A stretch of 14,103 nt of DNA from Spirulina sp. DLM2.Bin59 (GTDB lineage: Bacteria > Cyanobacteriota > Cyanobacteriia > Cyanobacteriales > Spirulinaceae). A program made the translations under genes and the position numbers. The first letter of the stretch is position 1, and each line of letters starts with the position of its first letter. Of the stretch, positions 1 through 7,555 are shown in pieces. The stretch covers positions 1 through 14,103 of the forward strand of contig RECT01000115.1 in NCBI GenBank assembly GCA_007693875.1, written 5' to 3'. Under the pieces are notes generated by a model. That model did no database searches. It worked only from the letters and a program-made list of their open reading frames with translations, and was not told where the DNA came from.

Positions 1-2
1 TG

Positions 3-164
3 ACCGCTGGGTGGGCAATTCCGTTGGTGACGGTGGTTGGATTAAGTCAGTATGCCCAAGCGCAGGTCTCAGGGCCGGAGCCAGAACCAGCGCCAGAGCC
101 AGCGCCGGAACCAGCGCAGGCGGAAGAGGAAGAGATACCGGAAATTCCAATACAAATTAAGTAG
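3..164 (+). CDS. C-terminal part of a small secreted Pro/Glu-rich protein (5' end outside window)
   Basis: Only the last 53 codons are visible, in the frame that starts at base 3 and stops with TAG at 162-164. The visible part begins with a hydrophobic stretch (WAIPLVTVVGLSQ) ending in YAQAQ. This looks like the end of a signal peptide with an Ala-X-Ala cleavage site. A low-complexity Pro/Glu/Ala tract of repeating PEPAPE units follows, then an acidic run and the end IPIQIK. I chose this frame because it gives an ordered hydrophobic-then-acidic protein. The overlapping frame from base 52 gives an Arg/Gln-rich peptide typical of a shadow frame. Function is unknown. It could be a small envelope protein, or a substrate of the modification enzymes downstream, which is only inference. 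A hairpin follows the stop codon. Confidence 0.55.
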   Translation, partial: TAGWAIPLVTVVGLSQYAQAQVSGPEPEPAPEPAPEPAQAEEEEIPEIPIQIK

Positions 165-178
165 TCATCTCTATCTTG

Positions 179-202
179 TATCCCCCTGTAAAAAGGGGGA
201 TA
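179..202. repeat. Perfect 9-bp hairpin TATCCCCCT/AGGGGGATA
   Basis: The arms at 179-187 and 194-202 are exact reverse complements around a 6-base loop. The hairpin lies 15 bases after the stop of the small secreted protein and could end its transcript, but no T-run follows it. The arms resemble the CCCCCTT/AAGGGGG repeat at 13096-13114, so it is more likely a member of the same dispersed repeat type. Confidence 0.5.
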
Positions 203-319
203 CTGGGTTGATGGTTCTGTACAGAATTATTAGCAGAGTCCGGGGGTGCGAACCATCCCGAAAATGGGCGCAATGAACGAATAAACCTCATTTTGATTTT
301 TTAGTTTTTGTTATTGCCC

Positions 320-2407
320 ATGGATCCACCAACCTTGCCAAACAACCATATTTTTGTCCAAATTGCAGCTTACCGCGATCTAGAACTTGTGCCAACGGTA
401 CGAGATGCGATCGCCCAAGCCGCCCAACCGGAACGAATTCAATTCGGGATTTGTTGGCAATATGCTGACACCGAACTACACCTCATCGACTTACTCCAAA
501 ACATTCCCAACTGTCGCATTGCTGCCATTCCCGCCAAACAAGCTCAGGGTCTCGGCTGGGCACGGAACAAAGCCCAAGCCCTCTGGGATGGTGAAGCCTA
601 TACCCTCCAAATTGACTCCCATATGCGTTTTGCCCCCCGTTGGGATGAAATGTTAATCAATATGTTGGCTCAATGTCCCAGTGAAAAACCCATCCTAAGC
701 TCCTTTCCACCGGGCTATATTCCCCCCCGTGAGCTTGTGAGTCACACTCCGACACAAATCCGAGTTACTCATTTTGTCAATCAATGGGATCTTCGTCCTC
801 AAGCCTATGGTGATTTAAGCGATTGTGATGCTCCTCAGCGGGGTTCGTTTATCGCTGGAGGATTTAGTTTTTCTTCTGCCCAAGTTATCGCAGAAGTTCC
901 TCAAGATCCCAATATTTACTTCACTGATGAAATTCCCTATGCGGTGCGCCTATGGACTCATGGTTGGGATGTGTATCATCCCCATCAAGTGGTGTGCTGG
1001 CATTTTTATAACGAAGGAGATAGCCGGGTTTTTAATTGGGACGACAATCGCAGTTGGGTTCAACGCCAAAATCGCACGGCTACCTATACCAAAGAACTTT
1101 TAGGGATGGAGCCGAGTAGCCGTGATTTTGGTCGCTATGGGTTAGGTTCAGAACGCCCCCTTGCTGAATTTGAGGCCCGCACTAACATTGATTTTGCCAA
1201 AAGAACCATTAATGGTGTAGTGGCAGATTCCCCAAATGGAAAGAAAGAATCATCCCCCCTTGAGGGCGATCGCACCTGTGAAAATGAACTGCTCATTCTC
1301 TGTAGCCAACCCAATCATTCAGATGCTCAAATCCAGAGAATCATTGAGCTTGCTGAAAAATCCCTAGATTGGAATTATGTCCTGCGCGTGGCCATAAAAC
1401 AGGGTATTATTCCGCTTCTTTTTGAGAACCTAATCCAAGACAATAAAATTAATTTCGATTGGCAAGCGAAGCGAGATCTTAATCGTGAATATCATGGTAA
1501 CGTTCTCAATAATCTGAAATGTCAAAAAGAGTTGATCAGGATTCTCAATCTCTTTGCAGCCAACAACATTCGAGCCTTACCCTATAAAGGCGTAACATTG
1601 GCGATCGCTGCCTATGGTAATGCTTTTCAACGACAATTTTGTGATCTAGATATTCTCGTCGATCCCGATCAGTTCATGGCTGCTCAAGCAATTCTCATCG
1701 ATCATGACTACCAAGCCCTCGCCTCCCATTCTGACCATGCTTGGGACTTTATTTCAAGTCATAACAAAGTTAAAGTTGATCTTCACCGCTATCCCGTTCC
1801 CAAATTTTATGCATTTGATTTGACCTTTGAAACCCTTTGGGAACAGGCTCAATCTCTAAATATTCAAGGTCAACGGGTGATGATTCCTTCACCGGAAACG
1901 ATGCTTTTAATGTTAAGCATTCACGGGTTAAAGGATCGGTGGTGGCGGTTGATTTGGTTGCGAGATTTAGCAGAAATTGTCCGAGCTAACCCTGATTTAG
2001 ATTGGGACTATATTTTGACAACAGCCCAAAAACTAGGAATTTATCGAACATTATGCCTTGGGTTTAAATTGGCTCACAGGATTCTTGGGGTTGAAATGCC
2101 CCAAGTTCTCAAGGAATCGATAGCTGATGACAGCAATCTTGATTGGTGCTGTCATTATTTGAGCAATCAGCTCCTAGTTCCCATTGACAAACTATCGAAA
2201 AATTTAACTGCTGTTCTGGACTCCTGCCGTCTAGAATTGGGCATCCGAGAAGGGTGGCAAGCCCGTAGAAGTTATATTTTGTTGCGAATTTTAGCACCAA
2301 CAAGACTGGATCGCAATTTCCTTGCACTCCCCAATGCCCTGTTCTTTCTATATTTCTTGATCCGACCATTTCGCCTCCTATATCAGCTCGTACTCAAAGG
2401 GCAATGA
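320..2407 (+). CDS. GlcNAc-type glycosyltransferase fused to a nucleotidyltransferase-family domain
   Basis: A 695-residue two-domain protein. Residues about 10-290 match the glycosyltransferase (GlcNAc) family related to the UDP-GlcNAc:Skp1 transferase. They show IFVQIAAYRD at the start, the ARNKAQALW segment, a DxD-like metal/nucleotide motif in LQIDSH (D99, H101), GGFSFSSAQV, and the YAVRLWTHGWDVYHPH stretch near 207-222. After a polar linker (about 296-325), residues 326-690 look like the uncharacterised nucleotidyltransferase family NTP_transf_5. They contain LPYKGVTLA (K423, G424), R438, CDLDILV (D442, D444) and a later VDLH (D487). ATG 320 is preferred over the TTG at 308 because the conserved domain starts only a few residues later. 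No clear ribosome site is seen. The HprK-like gene follows 173 bases on, same strand. The protein has no signal peptide, so it should act in the cytoplasm. The substrate is unknown; attachment of a sugar or nucleotide to a protein or peptide is inferred. Confidence 0.85.
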   Translation: MDPPTLPNNHIFVQIAAYRDLELVPTVRDAIAQAAQPERIQFGICWQYADTELHLIDLLQNIPNCRIAAIPAKQAQGLGWARNKAQALWDGEAYTLQIDSHMRFAPRWDEMLINMLAQCPSEKPILSSFPPGYIPPRELVSHTPTQIRVTHFVNQWDLRPQAYGDLSDCDAPQRGSFIAGGFSFSSAQVIAEVPQDPNIYFTDEIPYAVRLWTHGWDVYHPHQVVCWHFYNEGDSRVFNWDDNRSWVQRQNRTATYTKELLGMEPSSRDFGRYGLGSERPLAEFEARTNIDFAKRTINGVVADSPNGKKESSPLEGDRTCENELLILCSQPNHSDAQIQRIIELAEKSLDWNYVLRVAIKQGIIPLLFENLIQDNKINFDWQAKRDLNREYHGNVLNNLKCQKELIRILNLFAANNIRALPYKGVTLAIAAYGNAFQRQFCDLDILVDPDQFMAAQAILIDHDYQALASHSDHAWDFISSHNKVKVDLHRYPVPKFYAFDLTFETLWEQAQSLNIQGQRVMIPSPETMLLMLSIHGLKDRWWRLIWLRDLAEIVRANPDLDWDYILTTAQKLGIYRTLCLGFKLAHRILGVEMPQVLKESIADDSNLDWCCHYLSNQLLVPIDKLSKNLTAVLDSCRLELGIREGWQARRSYILLRILAPTRLDRNFLALPNALFFLYFLIRPFRLLYQLVLKGQ

Positions 2408-2444
2408 TATATAGCAATTTCTCAATCGATGAGGTACAGTCTAA

Positions 2445-2486
2445 AGCCCCTCGCCCTCTTTGGGAGAGGGGTTTGGGGTGAGGGCT
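2445..2486. repeat. Dispersed-type G/C-rich palindromic repeat
   Basis: The element starts AGCCC and ends GGGCT, with an inner hairpin CCCTCT-TTGGG-AGAGGG (2454-2470). It is an imperfect palindrome of the AGCCCTCACCCCAAACCCCTCTCCC type seen many times in cyanobacterial and other bacterial genomes. It sits between the glycosyltransferase fusion and the HprK-like gene. It could fold in the transcript and lower read-through or protect the upstream mRNA. Confidence 0.6.
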
Positions 2487-2580
2487 AGTGGGCAATGCCC
2501 ACCAGAAGAGGGTTTCGGATTTCTGAAACATCCTCATAATACTGACTACTGCTATAAATTCGTAACATGGGTTAAAAAAC

Positions 2581-3435
2581 ATGTTTTCCTTTTGGGTCAC
2601 TCTCAATACAAAACAAGTTCATCTGAGGACAGAACTACCGGAAATTGCCGCACTCATTCTTGAAGGATTTGCGGCAATGCTTGGAGCGGAAAAACAACCG
2701 GTTATTGCTCAATTTTTAATCCTTTATGAGAATCAGAAGTATCATTTAATTAATCAAGACAGTGGTCAAACCATAAAAATTATTGACGATTCTGGTCATT
2801 GTTTTATTCACCTTAAATATTATGTCATGACCGCATTAATTGAGGCAAACGCCCAATGGCTTTGGTTTCATGCGGGGGCTGTTGCCAATGATGACGGCGC
2901 GATCATCCTACCCGCAGCAGCGGGGGGAGGGAAAAGCACATTCACCACTTACTTTGCTCAACAGGGTTGGCAATATTGTAGTGATGATGTCGTTCCTCTC
3001 GATTTTTATGCCCAACAGATTTACCCTGTCCCCCAAACCCCTCGTCCCCGTGCGGTAACTGCCGCGATCCTGAGTCCTGAACAACTGGCCCTTGTTGAAA
3101 AACAGGCTATTTCATTAACCCCTCCCCAGATTAGCGATCGCCCCCATGGCATACAAGCTATTGTCTTTCCTTACTATCAACCCGATGTTGAAACGCAACT
3201 CTATCCCTGTTCAACGGGGAAAAGTGTGATCCGTTTGTTGGAAAATTGTATTAATTTCCCGGTTCATAAACGGCAAGCAATGCCTTTTCTCGTCAAGTTG
3301 ATGGAAGCTGTGCATCGTTTTGAACTCGTGTATAGCGATCGCCTCGTCGCCTGTGATGCACTTTGGCAGCTCGCCCAACAAAATTGGCAGATGGAACATG
3401 CCCCGGTTACACCACAACCCCAAGCCCCGATTTAG
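2581..3435 (+). CDS. HPr kinase-like (HprK-related) P-loop protein
   Basis: A 284-residue protein resembling the C-terminal kinase domain of HPr kinase/phosphorylase and the HprK-related kinases found beside RiPP-type genes. A conserved WFHAGAV segment (95-101) precedes a Walker A loop, PAAAGGGKST (111-120). QYCSDDVVPLD (131-141) supplies the acidic Walker-B-like residues, and a Pro-rich PVPQTPRPR segment follows. No PTS HPr partner or classical N-terminal HprK domain is present; residues 1-90 are a variable region. It lies downstream of the glycosyltransferase-nucleotidyltransferase fusion and converges on the ABC permease with a 32-base gap. By analogy with the kinase of some lasso peptide clusters it may phosphorylate a peptide or protein side chain. 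That role is inferred. ATG 2581 is the first Met in frame, with no strong ribosome site. Confidence 0.78.
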   Translation: MFSFWVTLNTKQVHLRTELPEIAALILEGFAAMLGAEKQPVIAQFLILYENQKYHLINQDSGQTIKIIDDSGHCFIHLKYYVMTALIEANAQWLWFHAGAVANDDGAIILPAAAGGGKSTFTTYFAQQGWQYCSDDVVPLDFYAQQIYPVPQTPRPRAVTAAILSPEQLALVEKQAISLTPPQISDRPHGIQAIVFPYYQPDVETQLYPCSTGKSVIRLLENCINFPVHKRQAMPFLVKLMEAVHRFELVYSDRLVACDALWQLAQQNWQMEHAPVTPQPQAPI

Positions 3436-3467
3436 GGATGTGGTAGCCTCCCGGACTATTTAACGGA

Positions 3468-4283
3468 TTAACGGAAAAGACGGGGGTAGATGGTGCGCCA
3501 AGCGAAGCCGGTGCAGGCGATCGCCCACCCCAGCAACCACAACAGGGCCCAGGGCCAATAATCCGGCAAGCCTAGGGGCCACCGCAATAAATCCGCCAAG
3601 GCCGCCAAAGGCAAAGCACTGGCCACCTCAAAGAGGGGCGAGGGCAGCGTATCGCGGGGGAAATAGGTTCCGCAGAGGGTAAACATCGGCACAATGAACA
3701 AAAACAACGGCACGTTGACTTGATCAATCGTCCGCACCAGGCCAGCAGTGAGCAACCCCACCGCCCCAAACGTGATACTTCCCAATAGGATCAAGGGTAT
3801 GGAAAGCAGGACGTTGCCCAGGGACATCAACCCCCAGATCACCGCCAAGATCCCCGTCGCGAGGGCAGCGATCGTCCCCTTGGTGGCGGCCCACAGCAGT
3901 TCGCCGGTAAACACCTCGCTAAAGGTGAGGGGGGTGGTGAGGATGGCGTGCCAAGTTTTTTGATAGTCCAGCCGCAAATAACTGGCATAGGCTCCCTCGG
4001 TATAGGACTGGAACAGGACACCGATGGCCATCATCCCCGGTGCGAGGAACTTGAGATAGTCGATGGTTTGGCCGTTGTAGCTGACCTCGCCCACCAGGGG
4101 CGTTAAGCCATAGCCAAAGGCCACAAGGTAGATTAACGGTTCCGACAAGGGGGGCAAGCTATTGACGAGCCAGGTGGCTTGATAGACGCGGGCATTGCGT
4201 CGCCAAGCGGCATAAACCCCCCAGGGTGTGATTAGGGCTTGGCGTTGCTCCTGTTGTGCGGGTGGGGCAAGATCAGTTTTCAT
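3468..4283 (-). CDS. ABC-2 type transporter permease, NodJ/DrrB family
   Basis: A 271-residue integral membrane protein and the partner of the ATPase just upstream. Hydrophobic segments lie at about 45-60, 78-98, 120-145, 145-172, 180-205 and 235-260, giving the six helices usual for ABC-2 permeases. The FPRDTLPSPLFEVASALPLAALADLLR stretch near 205-235 corresponds to the conserved signature of the NodJ/DrrB family. I place the start at 4283 (MKTDLAPP), where ATG overlaps the ATPase stop in ATGAAAACTGA, an 11-base overlap suited to translational coupling. A longer start at 4316 (MFFYASRAIPS) is possible and would give a 44-base overlap. The pair should export a substrate or assemble at the membrane, but the substrate cannot be told from sequence. 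Confidence 0.9.
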   Translation of the reverse strand: MKTDLAPPAQQEQRQALITPWGVYAAWRRNARVYQATWLVNSLPPLSEPLIYLVAFGYGLTPLVGEVSYNGQTIDYLKFLAPGMMAIGVLFQSYTEGAYASYLRLDYQKTWHAILTTPLTFSEVFTGELLWAATKGTIAALATGILAVIWGLMSLGNVLLSIPLILLGSITFGAVGLLTAGLVRTIDQVNVPLFLFIVPMFTLCGTYFPRDTLPSPLFEVASALPLAALADLLRWPLGLPDYWPWALLWLLGWAIACTGFAWRTIYPRLFR

Positions 4284-5187
4284 CGAGGGTATGGCCCGTG
4301 AGGCGTAGAAAAACATCTTCGAGGTTGGCGCGGCGGCGACTGAGGCCGATGGGATGCCGATGGCTCAGATATTCCCAGAGTTCATCGCCCCCCTGGGGGG
4401 GAACGGCGATCAGGTAATGCACCCCGACGGGCCGCCCCCAGGTTTGGAATTGAGTGAGCAGCGGTTGCAGTTGATCCTCTTGAAAGCCATCGACTTCGAT
4501 CACTTCCTCGCCAATGGTGCGATGGATCAAGTCCAAGGGTGTGCCGCTGTTGATCACCTGACCGTTTTGTAACAGCAGGAGGCGATCGCACAGGCGTTGC
4601 GCTTCATCCATGTAGTGGGTGGTGAGCAATACCCCACAGCCGGCCTGCTTTAGTTCCGTCACCAATCGCCAAAAATCTTGGCGAGCATCGGGATCCAGGC
4701 CCGTGGTGGGTTCATCGAGAAACACGAGGCGAGGCTGGTTAATCAGGGCGCGGGCCAACACCAAGCGGCGTTTTAACCCGCCAGACAGTTGATCCACCCG
4801 GTGCTTGGGGTAATCCTCTAAACCCACTTGGGCGAGGAGTTCACTGGCCCGCTGTTGGGCGGCCCGGCCGGTGATGCCGTAGAAACTGGCGAAGTAACGC
4901 AGGTTATCAAACACAGAAAAATCCGGGTCGAGGTTGTCCTCTTGGGTGACAACCCCCATGATTTGGCGAGCGCGGCGGCCTTGGGTCTGGACGTTGAACC
5001 CCTCCACCGTCACCCGCCCCCGACTGGGGACCACTGCCCCGTAGAGCATCCCAACGGTGGTGGTTTTCCCCGCTCCGTTCGCGCCGAGGAATCCCAAGAC
5101 CTCCCCAGCGGCAAGGCTAAAGCTCACCCCCTGGACGACGGAGCGATCGCCATAGGTTTTCCAAAGATCATCGGCTACTAAAACCAT
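4273..5187 (-). CDS. ABC transporter ATP-binding protein, NodI/DrrA type
   Basis: A 304-residue ATPase with all nucleotide-binding motifs. These are Walker A GANGAGKT (35-42), Q-loop TQED (81-84), signature LSGGLKRR (134-141), Walker B LVFLDEP (154-160), D-loop GLDPDARQ, and switch His191 in TTHYMDEA. The C-terminal end RRANLEDVFLRLTG is characteristic of the DrrA/NodI branch of ABC-2 exporters. It is followed by the permease gene with overlapping frames, so the two are one transcription unit. The intergenic DNA upstream (5188-5286) could carry the promoter. Together they would form a dimer-of-two-subunits exporter for a lipid, polysaccharide or small hydrophobic compound. The substrate is unknown. 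Confidence 0.95.
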   Translation of the reverse strand: MVLVADDLWKTYGDRSVVQGVSFSLAAGEVLGFLGANGAGKTTTVGMLYGAVVPSRGRVTVEGFNVQTQGRRARQIMGVVTQEDNLDPDFSVFDNLRYFASFYGITGRAAQQRASELLAQVGLEDYPKHRVDQLSGGLKRRLVLARALINQPRLVFLDEPTTGLDPDARQDFWRLVTELKQAGCGVLLTTHYMDEAQRLCDRLLLLQNGQVINSGTPLDLIHRTIGEEVIEVDGFQEDQLQPLLTQFQTWGRPVGVHYLIAVPPQGGDELWEYLSHRHPIGLSRRRANLEDVFLRLTGHTLDEN

Positions 5188-5207
5188 AAAACTGCAAGGG
5201 TAGGGGA

Positions 5208-5238
5208 ATTATCGCGTAATACAAATCATACTACGCAA
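5208..5238 (-). promoter_or_regulatory. Possible promoter of the ABC exporter genes
   Basis: Read on the minus strand, TTGCGT (5238-5233) and GATAAT (5213-5208) are separated by 19 bases and lie about 20 bases upstream of the ATPase start codon. Both resemble sigma-70 boxes, but the spacing is at the upper limit and no transcript start is known. Confidence 0.3.
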
Positions 5239-5286
5239 TGGTTTCCCCACCGATCCCAACCCCGATGCTCACGGTGAGGCTCCCGC

Positions 5287-6261
5287 TTAAAATCGCCGTT
5301 GTGCCTTGAGGTGTTCCAATTCCTGCCGCACTTTCTCCGGATCGAGCCAGCCATACCCCGCTTGCCCCAATTCTTCCAATAACCCTTGAAAATCCGCTTC
5401 AGTCCAATGGGGTTCCCCCAACCGCTTCAGCACCCAATCCTGTTTGGCGGGCTGCGATCGCACCTGCGCAATCCACTGTTGCACCCGATTCCCCAACCCC
5501 CCCAATCTCCGGCTCTGGGGACGGTGGAGCGGTCGGCGCTGTTCGATGGGCAACTGTTCGAGATCCGCTTTCGCTTGGGCCAAGGAATAATCGTGATAAT
5601 CCGGGTTGTGGTGGAGGATGGTTTGTAGCCATTCGCCAAAGTGGGGAGAAAGGCTATCCAGTCGCGTTGTGAGGGGGATGGTGGTTTCCTGTTGAATGGC
5701 ATTGCAGGTCTCGCCAAAGGGTTGTTGGCTGAGGAGGCTCACCATCGTTACCCCGAGATTATGGAGATCATTGGGGGGCAGCGGCCTGTCAACAGCGGCG
5801 GCGGAACCGAAATCCGTCAGTTGGGTTTTGAGGTTAGAGTCTACAAAAATATTCGAGGGCTTCAAATTGGCATGGACACAGCCATCATCCCGTTGTTTGA
5901 GATGAATCAGAGTATCCAGCACGTTCACCGCGATTTTTTGCACTTCCCGGAGGGAAAGTTGCGGGGCGAGATCAAGGGCACTGGTGGGAATATAATCTCT
6001 CACTAAAGAAAAACCCGTTCCCGTTTTATGGGTATGGAGATATTTGACAATTTGGGTGCTGTTGACCCCCTGCAACCGTTCCAGCACCTGCTTATAGCTG
6101 TGGAACCATTGTTCTTCCTGGTGCTTTTCAGGGCAGTGAAACTGCTTGATCACCACCAGATTGCCGGTGATCTCGTCATTAGCCAGGGTTGACGCACAGA
6201 AACCCCGTAGGGATTGCCCCAACTCGCGAACGGTGCTATAGCGTTGATTGGAAAGTGCCAT
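5287..6261 (-). CDS. Ser/Thr protein kinase homologue, probable pseudokinase
   Basis: A 324-residue protein with a recognisable Hanks-type kinase fold but altered key sites. The ATP-binding Lys is present (VVIKQF, K39). The Gly-rich loop is weak (LGQSLRG, two glycines). The catalytic loop reads VHANLKPSNIFV (129-140), so the HRD Asp is Asn132, while the Lys and Asn of LKPSN remain. DFG is intact (150-152). After it, the chain goes almost directly (about 12 residues) to NDLHNLGVTMVSLL, the subdomain IX Asp165, and lacks the activation loop and APE motif. A basic and helical tail (about 245-324) has no recognised domain and no membrane segment. The protein probably binds nucleotide or a partner rather than phosphorylating efficiently. 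It is divergent from moaE, with 202 bases between the genes. Confidence 0.8.
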   Translation of the reverse strand: MALSNQRYSTVRELGQSLRGFCASTLANDEITGNLVVIKQFHCPEKHQEEQWFHSYKQVLERLQGVNSTQIVKYLHTHKTGTGFSLVRDYIPTSALDLAPQLSLREVQKIAVNVLDTLIHLKQRDDGCVHANLKPSNIFVDSNLKTQLTDFGSAAAVDRPLPPNDLHNLGVTMVSLLSQQPFGETCNAIQQETTIPLTTRLDSLSPHFGEWLQTILHHNPDYHDYSLAQAKADLEQLPIEQRRPLHRPQSRRLGGLGNRVQQWIAQVRSQPAKQDWVLKRLGEPHWTEADFQGLLEELGQAGYGWLDPEKVRQELEHLKAQRRF

Positions 6262-6328
6262 GAACAGCTATCAACAGATTGTTAAAGAGAATCATATAGC
6301 AGTCCTCCGGAAGTTGACCGCCATTATT

Positions 6329-6351
6329 CAGCAAAAGTGCTGATTTTGCTG
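6329..6351. repeat. 8-bp inverted repeat CAGCAAAA/TTTTGCTG
   Basis: The arms at 6329-6336 and 6344-6351 are exact and separated by 7 bases. The site lies in the divergent region between the pseudokinase and moaE. It could be an operator or an RNA hairpin; its role is unknown. Confidence 0.4.
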
Positions 6352-6368
6352 ATGCTCCGGCAGTCGCC

Positions 6369-6399
6369 TTGCGATGGGAGATTGATTCTAACCTATAGT
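6369..6399 (+). promoter_or_regulatory. Weak candidate promoter of moaE
   Basis: TTGCGA (6369-6374) and TATAGT (6394-6399) are 19 bases apart and 65 bases upstream of the moaE ATG. The -10 box is good, but the spacing is long, so support is weak. Confidence 0.25.
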
Positions 6400-6463
6400 G
6401 TAGGGGATGTTGCTGCCACAATAGACCGGTTAGCCATTGGATTAGCGTTTTTAGCCCGTTCAA

Positions 6464-6937
6464 ATGTTCGTAATTCCTCCCACGACCACCGATGATGACT
6501 TTGCTTTGGGATTTGCGCCATTAAGCTTAGAGCAAGTGTATCACAGAGCTGCGATCGCCGCCAATGGGGCGGTGGTGGTGATGAGTGGCACGGTGCGATC
6601 GCAGACCCAAGGGCGGCCGGTGCGTTATTTGGAATACCAAGCCTATACCCCCATGGCCTTAGAAGTATTCCGGGCGATCGCCACCCAAATCCGCCACCAA
6701 TGGCCCGACACCAATCGCGTCGTCATCCACCACCGCACCGGCCGGCTCCAAATTGGGGAAATCAGCGTCTTGGTGGCGGTGGGTTGCCCCCATCGTCGGG
6801 AAGCCTTTGCCGCCTGTGAATATGCGATCGACACCCTCAAGCACAATGCCCCGATCTGGAAAAAAGAGCATTTTGCCGATGGCAGCACCACCTGGGTCAG
6901 CATCGCCGCCTGTGAAGCTCTCAACCATTATCCATGA
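6464..6937 (+). CDS. moaE: Molybdopterin synthase catalytic (large) subunit MoaE
   Basis: This 157-residue protein transfers sulfur, with the small subunit MoaD, to cyclic pyranopterin monophosphate to form molybdopterin, in the cytoplasm. Family motifs are clear: GAVVVMSGTVR (35-45), VRYLEYQAYTPMAL (53-66), HHRTGRLQIGEISVLVAV (89-106), HRREAFAACEYAIDTLK (110-126) and APIWKKE (129-135). K126 and K133 have the same 7-residue spacing as the two functional lysines of E. coli MoaE. Length is normal. No moaD or other moa gene lies in the window, so the pathway genes must be elsewhere. The stop overlaps the next start codon as ATGA, which suggests co-translation with the ferredoxin-like protein. 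No strong ribosome site precedes the start. Confidence 0.95.
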   Translation: MFVIPPTTTDDDFALGFAPLSLEQVYHRAAIAANGAVVVMSGTVRSQTQGRPVRYLEYQAYTPMALEVFRAIATQIRHQWPDTNRVVIHHRTGRLQIGEISVLVAVGCPHRREAFAACEYAIDTLKHNAPIWKKEHFADGSTTWVSIAACEALNHYP

Positions 6938-7242
6938 CTGAACCCCAACGCACCCTCCTCCTTTGTCAAAGTTCCAGTTGTTTAGCCCGCCAAGGGGCGG
7001 ATGTCCTCGCCGCTTTCCAGGCCGCTGACCTCCCCGATGGGGTGGAGGTCGTCCCCTGCGATTGTCTCGGCCAATGCAATCTCGCCCCCAATGGCCGCGT
7101 CGTTCCCGATGAAATTTGGTATTGTCGCCTCACCCCTGGGGATGTGCCTCAGATCATCCAGGAACATCTGGAGGGGGGGGAACCTGTCAAGGGGAAACTC
7201 CACCCCCGTATCCATAGCTATGCCCTGGGGTTTGAACGGTAA
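6934..7242 (+). CDS. Thioredoxin-like [2Fe-2S] ferredoxin domain protein
   Basis: A 102-residue protein with the cysteine pattern of thioredoxin-like [2Fe-2S] ferredoxins: C11 and C16 in LLCQSSSCLARQGA, then C42, C44 and C48 in PCDCLGQCNLAPN. This family is related to the NuoE-type fold and binds one [2Fe-2S] cluster with four of these cysteines. The GxC...CxxxC...AP.G arrangement and the LTPGDVPQIIQEHL segment near the C-terminus agree with (2Fe-2S) ferredoxin domain proteins common in cyanobacteria. It overlaps moaE by four bases (ATGA), so the two are made together. Its electron partner is unknown. A role beside molybdenum cofactor synthesis or a Mo enzyme is inference from this linkage only. 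Confidence 0.87.
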   Translation: MTEPQRTLLLCQSSSCLARQGADVLAAFQAADLPDGVEVVPCDCLGQCNLAPNGRVVPDEIWYCRLTPGDVPQIIQEHLEGGEPVKGKLHPRIHSYALGFER

Positions 7243-7363
7243 CTGATTGCGAAAAAGGCGATCGCCCCCTCCCCATCACCTCATCACCCAGGCAAGCCAG
7301 CCATCTTTTCCCATGGGAGAGGATGGGATAGTTGCCATTTTCTACCAAAGACCTGGGGCTAAG

Positions 7364-7397
7364 GGTTGTTTTTTGTTTGATTTCGTCACAAACAACC
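7364..7397. repeat. 8-bp inverted repeat GGTTGTTT/AAACAACC
   Basis: The arms at 7364-7371 and 7390-7397 pair exactly around an 18-base loop. A second pairing, GTTTG/CAAAC (7375-7379 with 7389-7393), is possible inside. It lies 120 bases after the ferredoxin stop and could end or stabilise that transcript, but it has no T-run after the stem. Confidence 0.4.
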
Positions 7398-7555
7398 ACA
7401 TATCTTAATATATCTTGTTCTTGATAGTGCATATCTGATCAGCATCGCTCAAACCCAGTGCCTGCGGGCATTACAAAACTATTCATGCCCAGAAAAAGCA
7501 GCAGGATCGAGGCCAAGGGAGGGCCGTGGCGGATTAAAAATGTTTGATTTCCGAG

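Noticed and set aside
235..275. Stretch resembling a tRNA T-arm (GGGTGCGAACCATCCC)
   Set aside because: No acceptor, D or anticodon arms could be found around it, and the T-loop lacks the TTC pattern.
52..276. Arg/Gln-rich 74-residue frame at the left edge
   Set aside because: It is the shifted reading of the Pro/Glu repeat. The frame ending at 164 gives a sensible signal-peptide-plus-acidic protein, and this frame runs through a hairpin.
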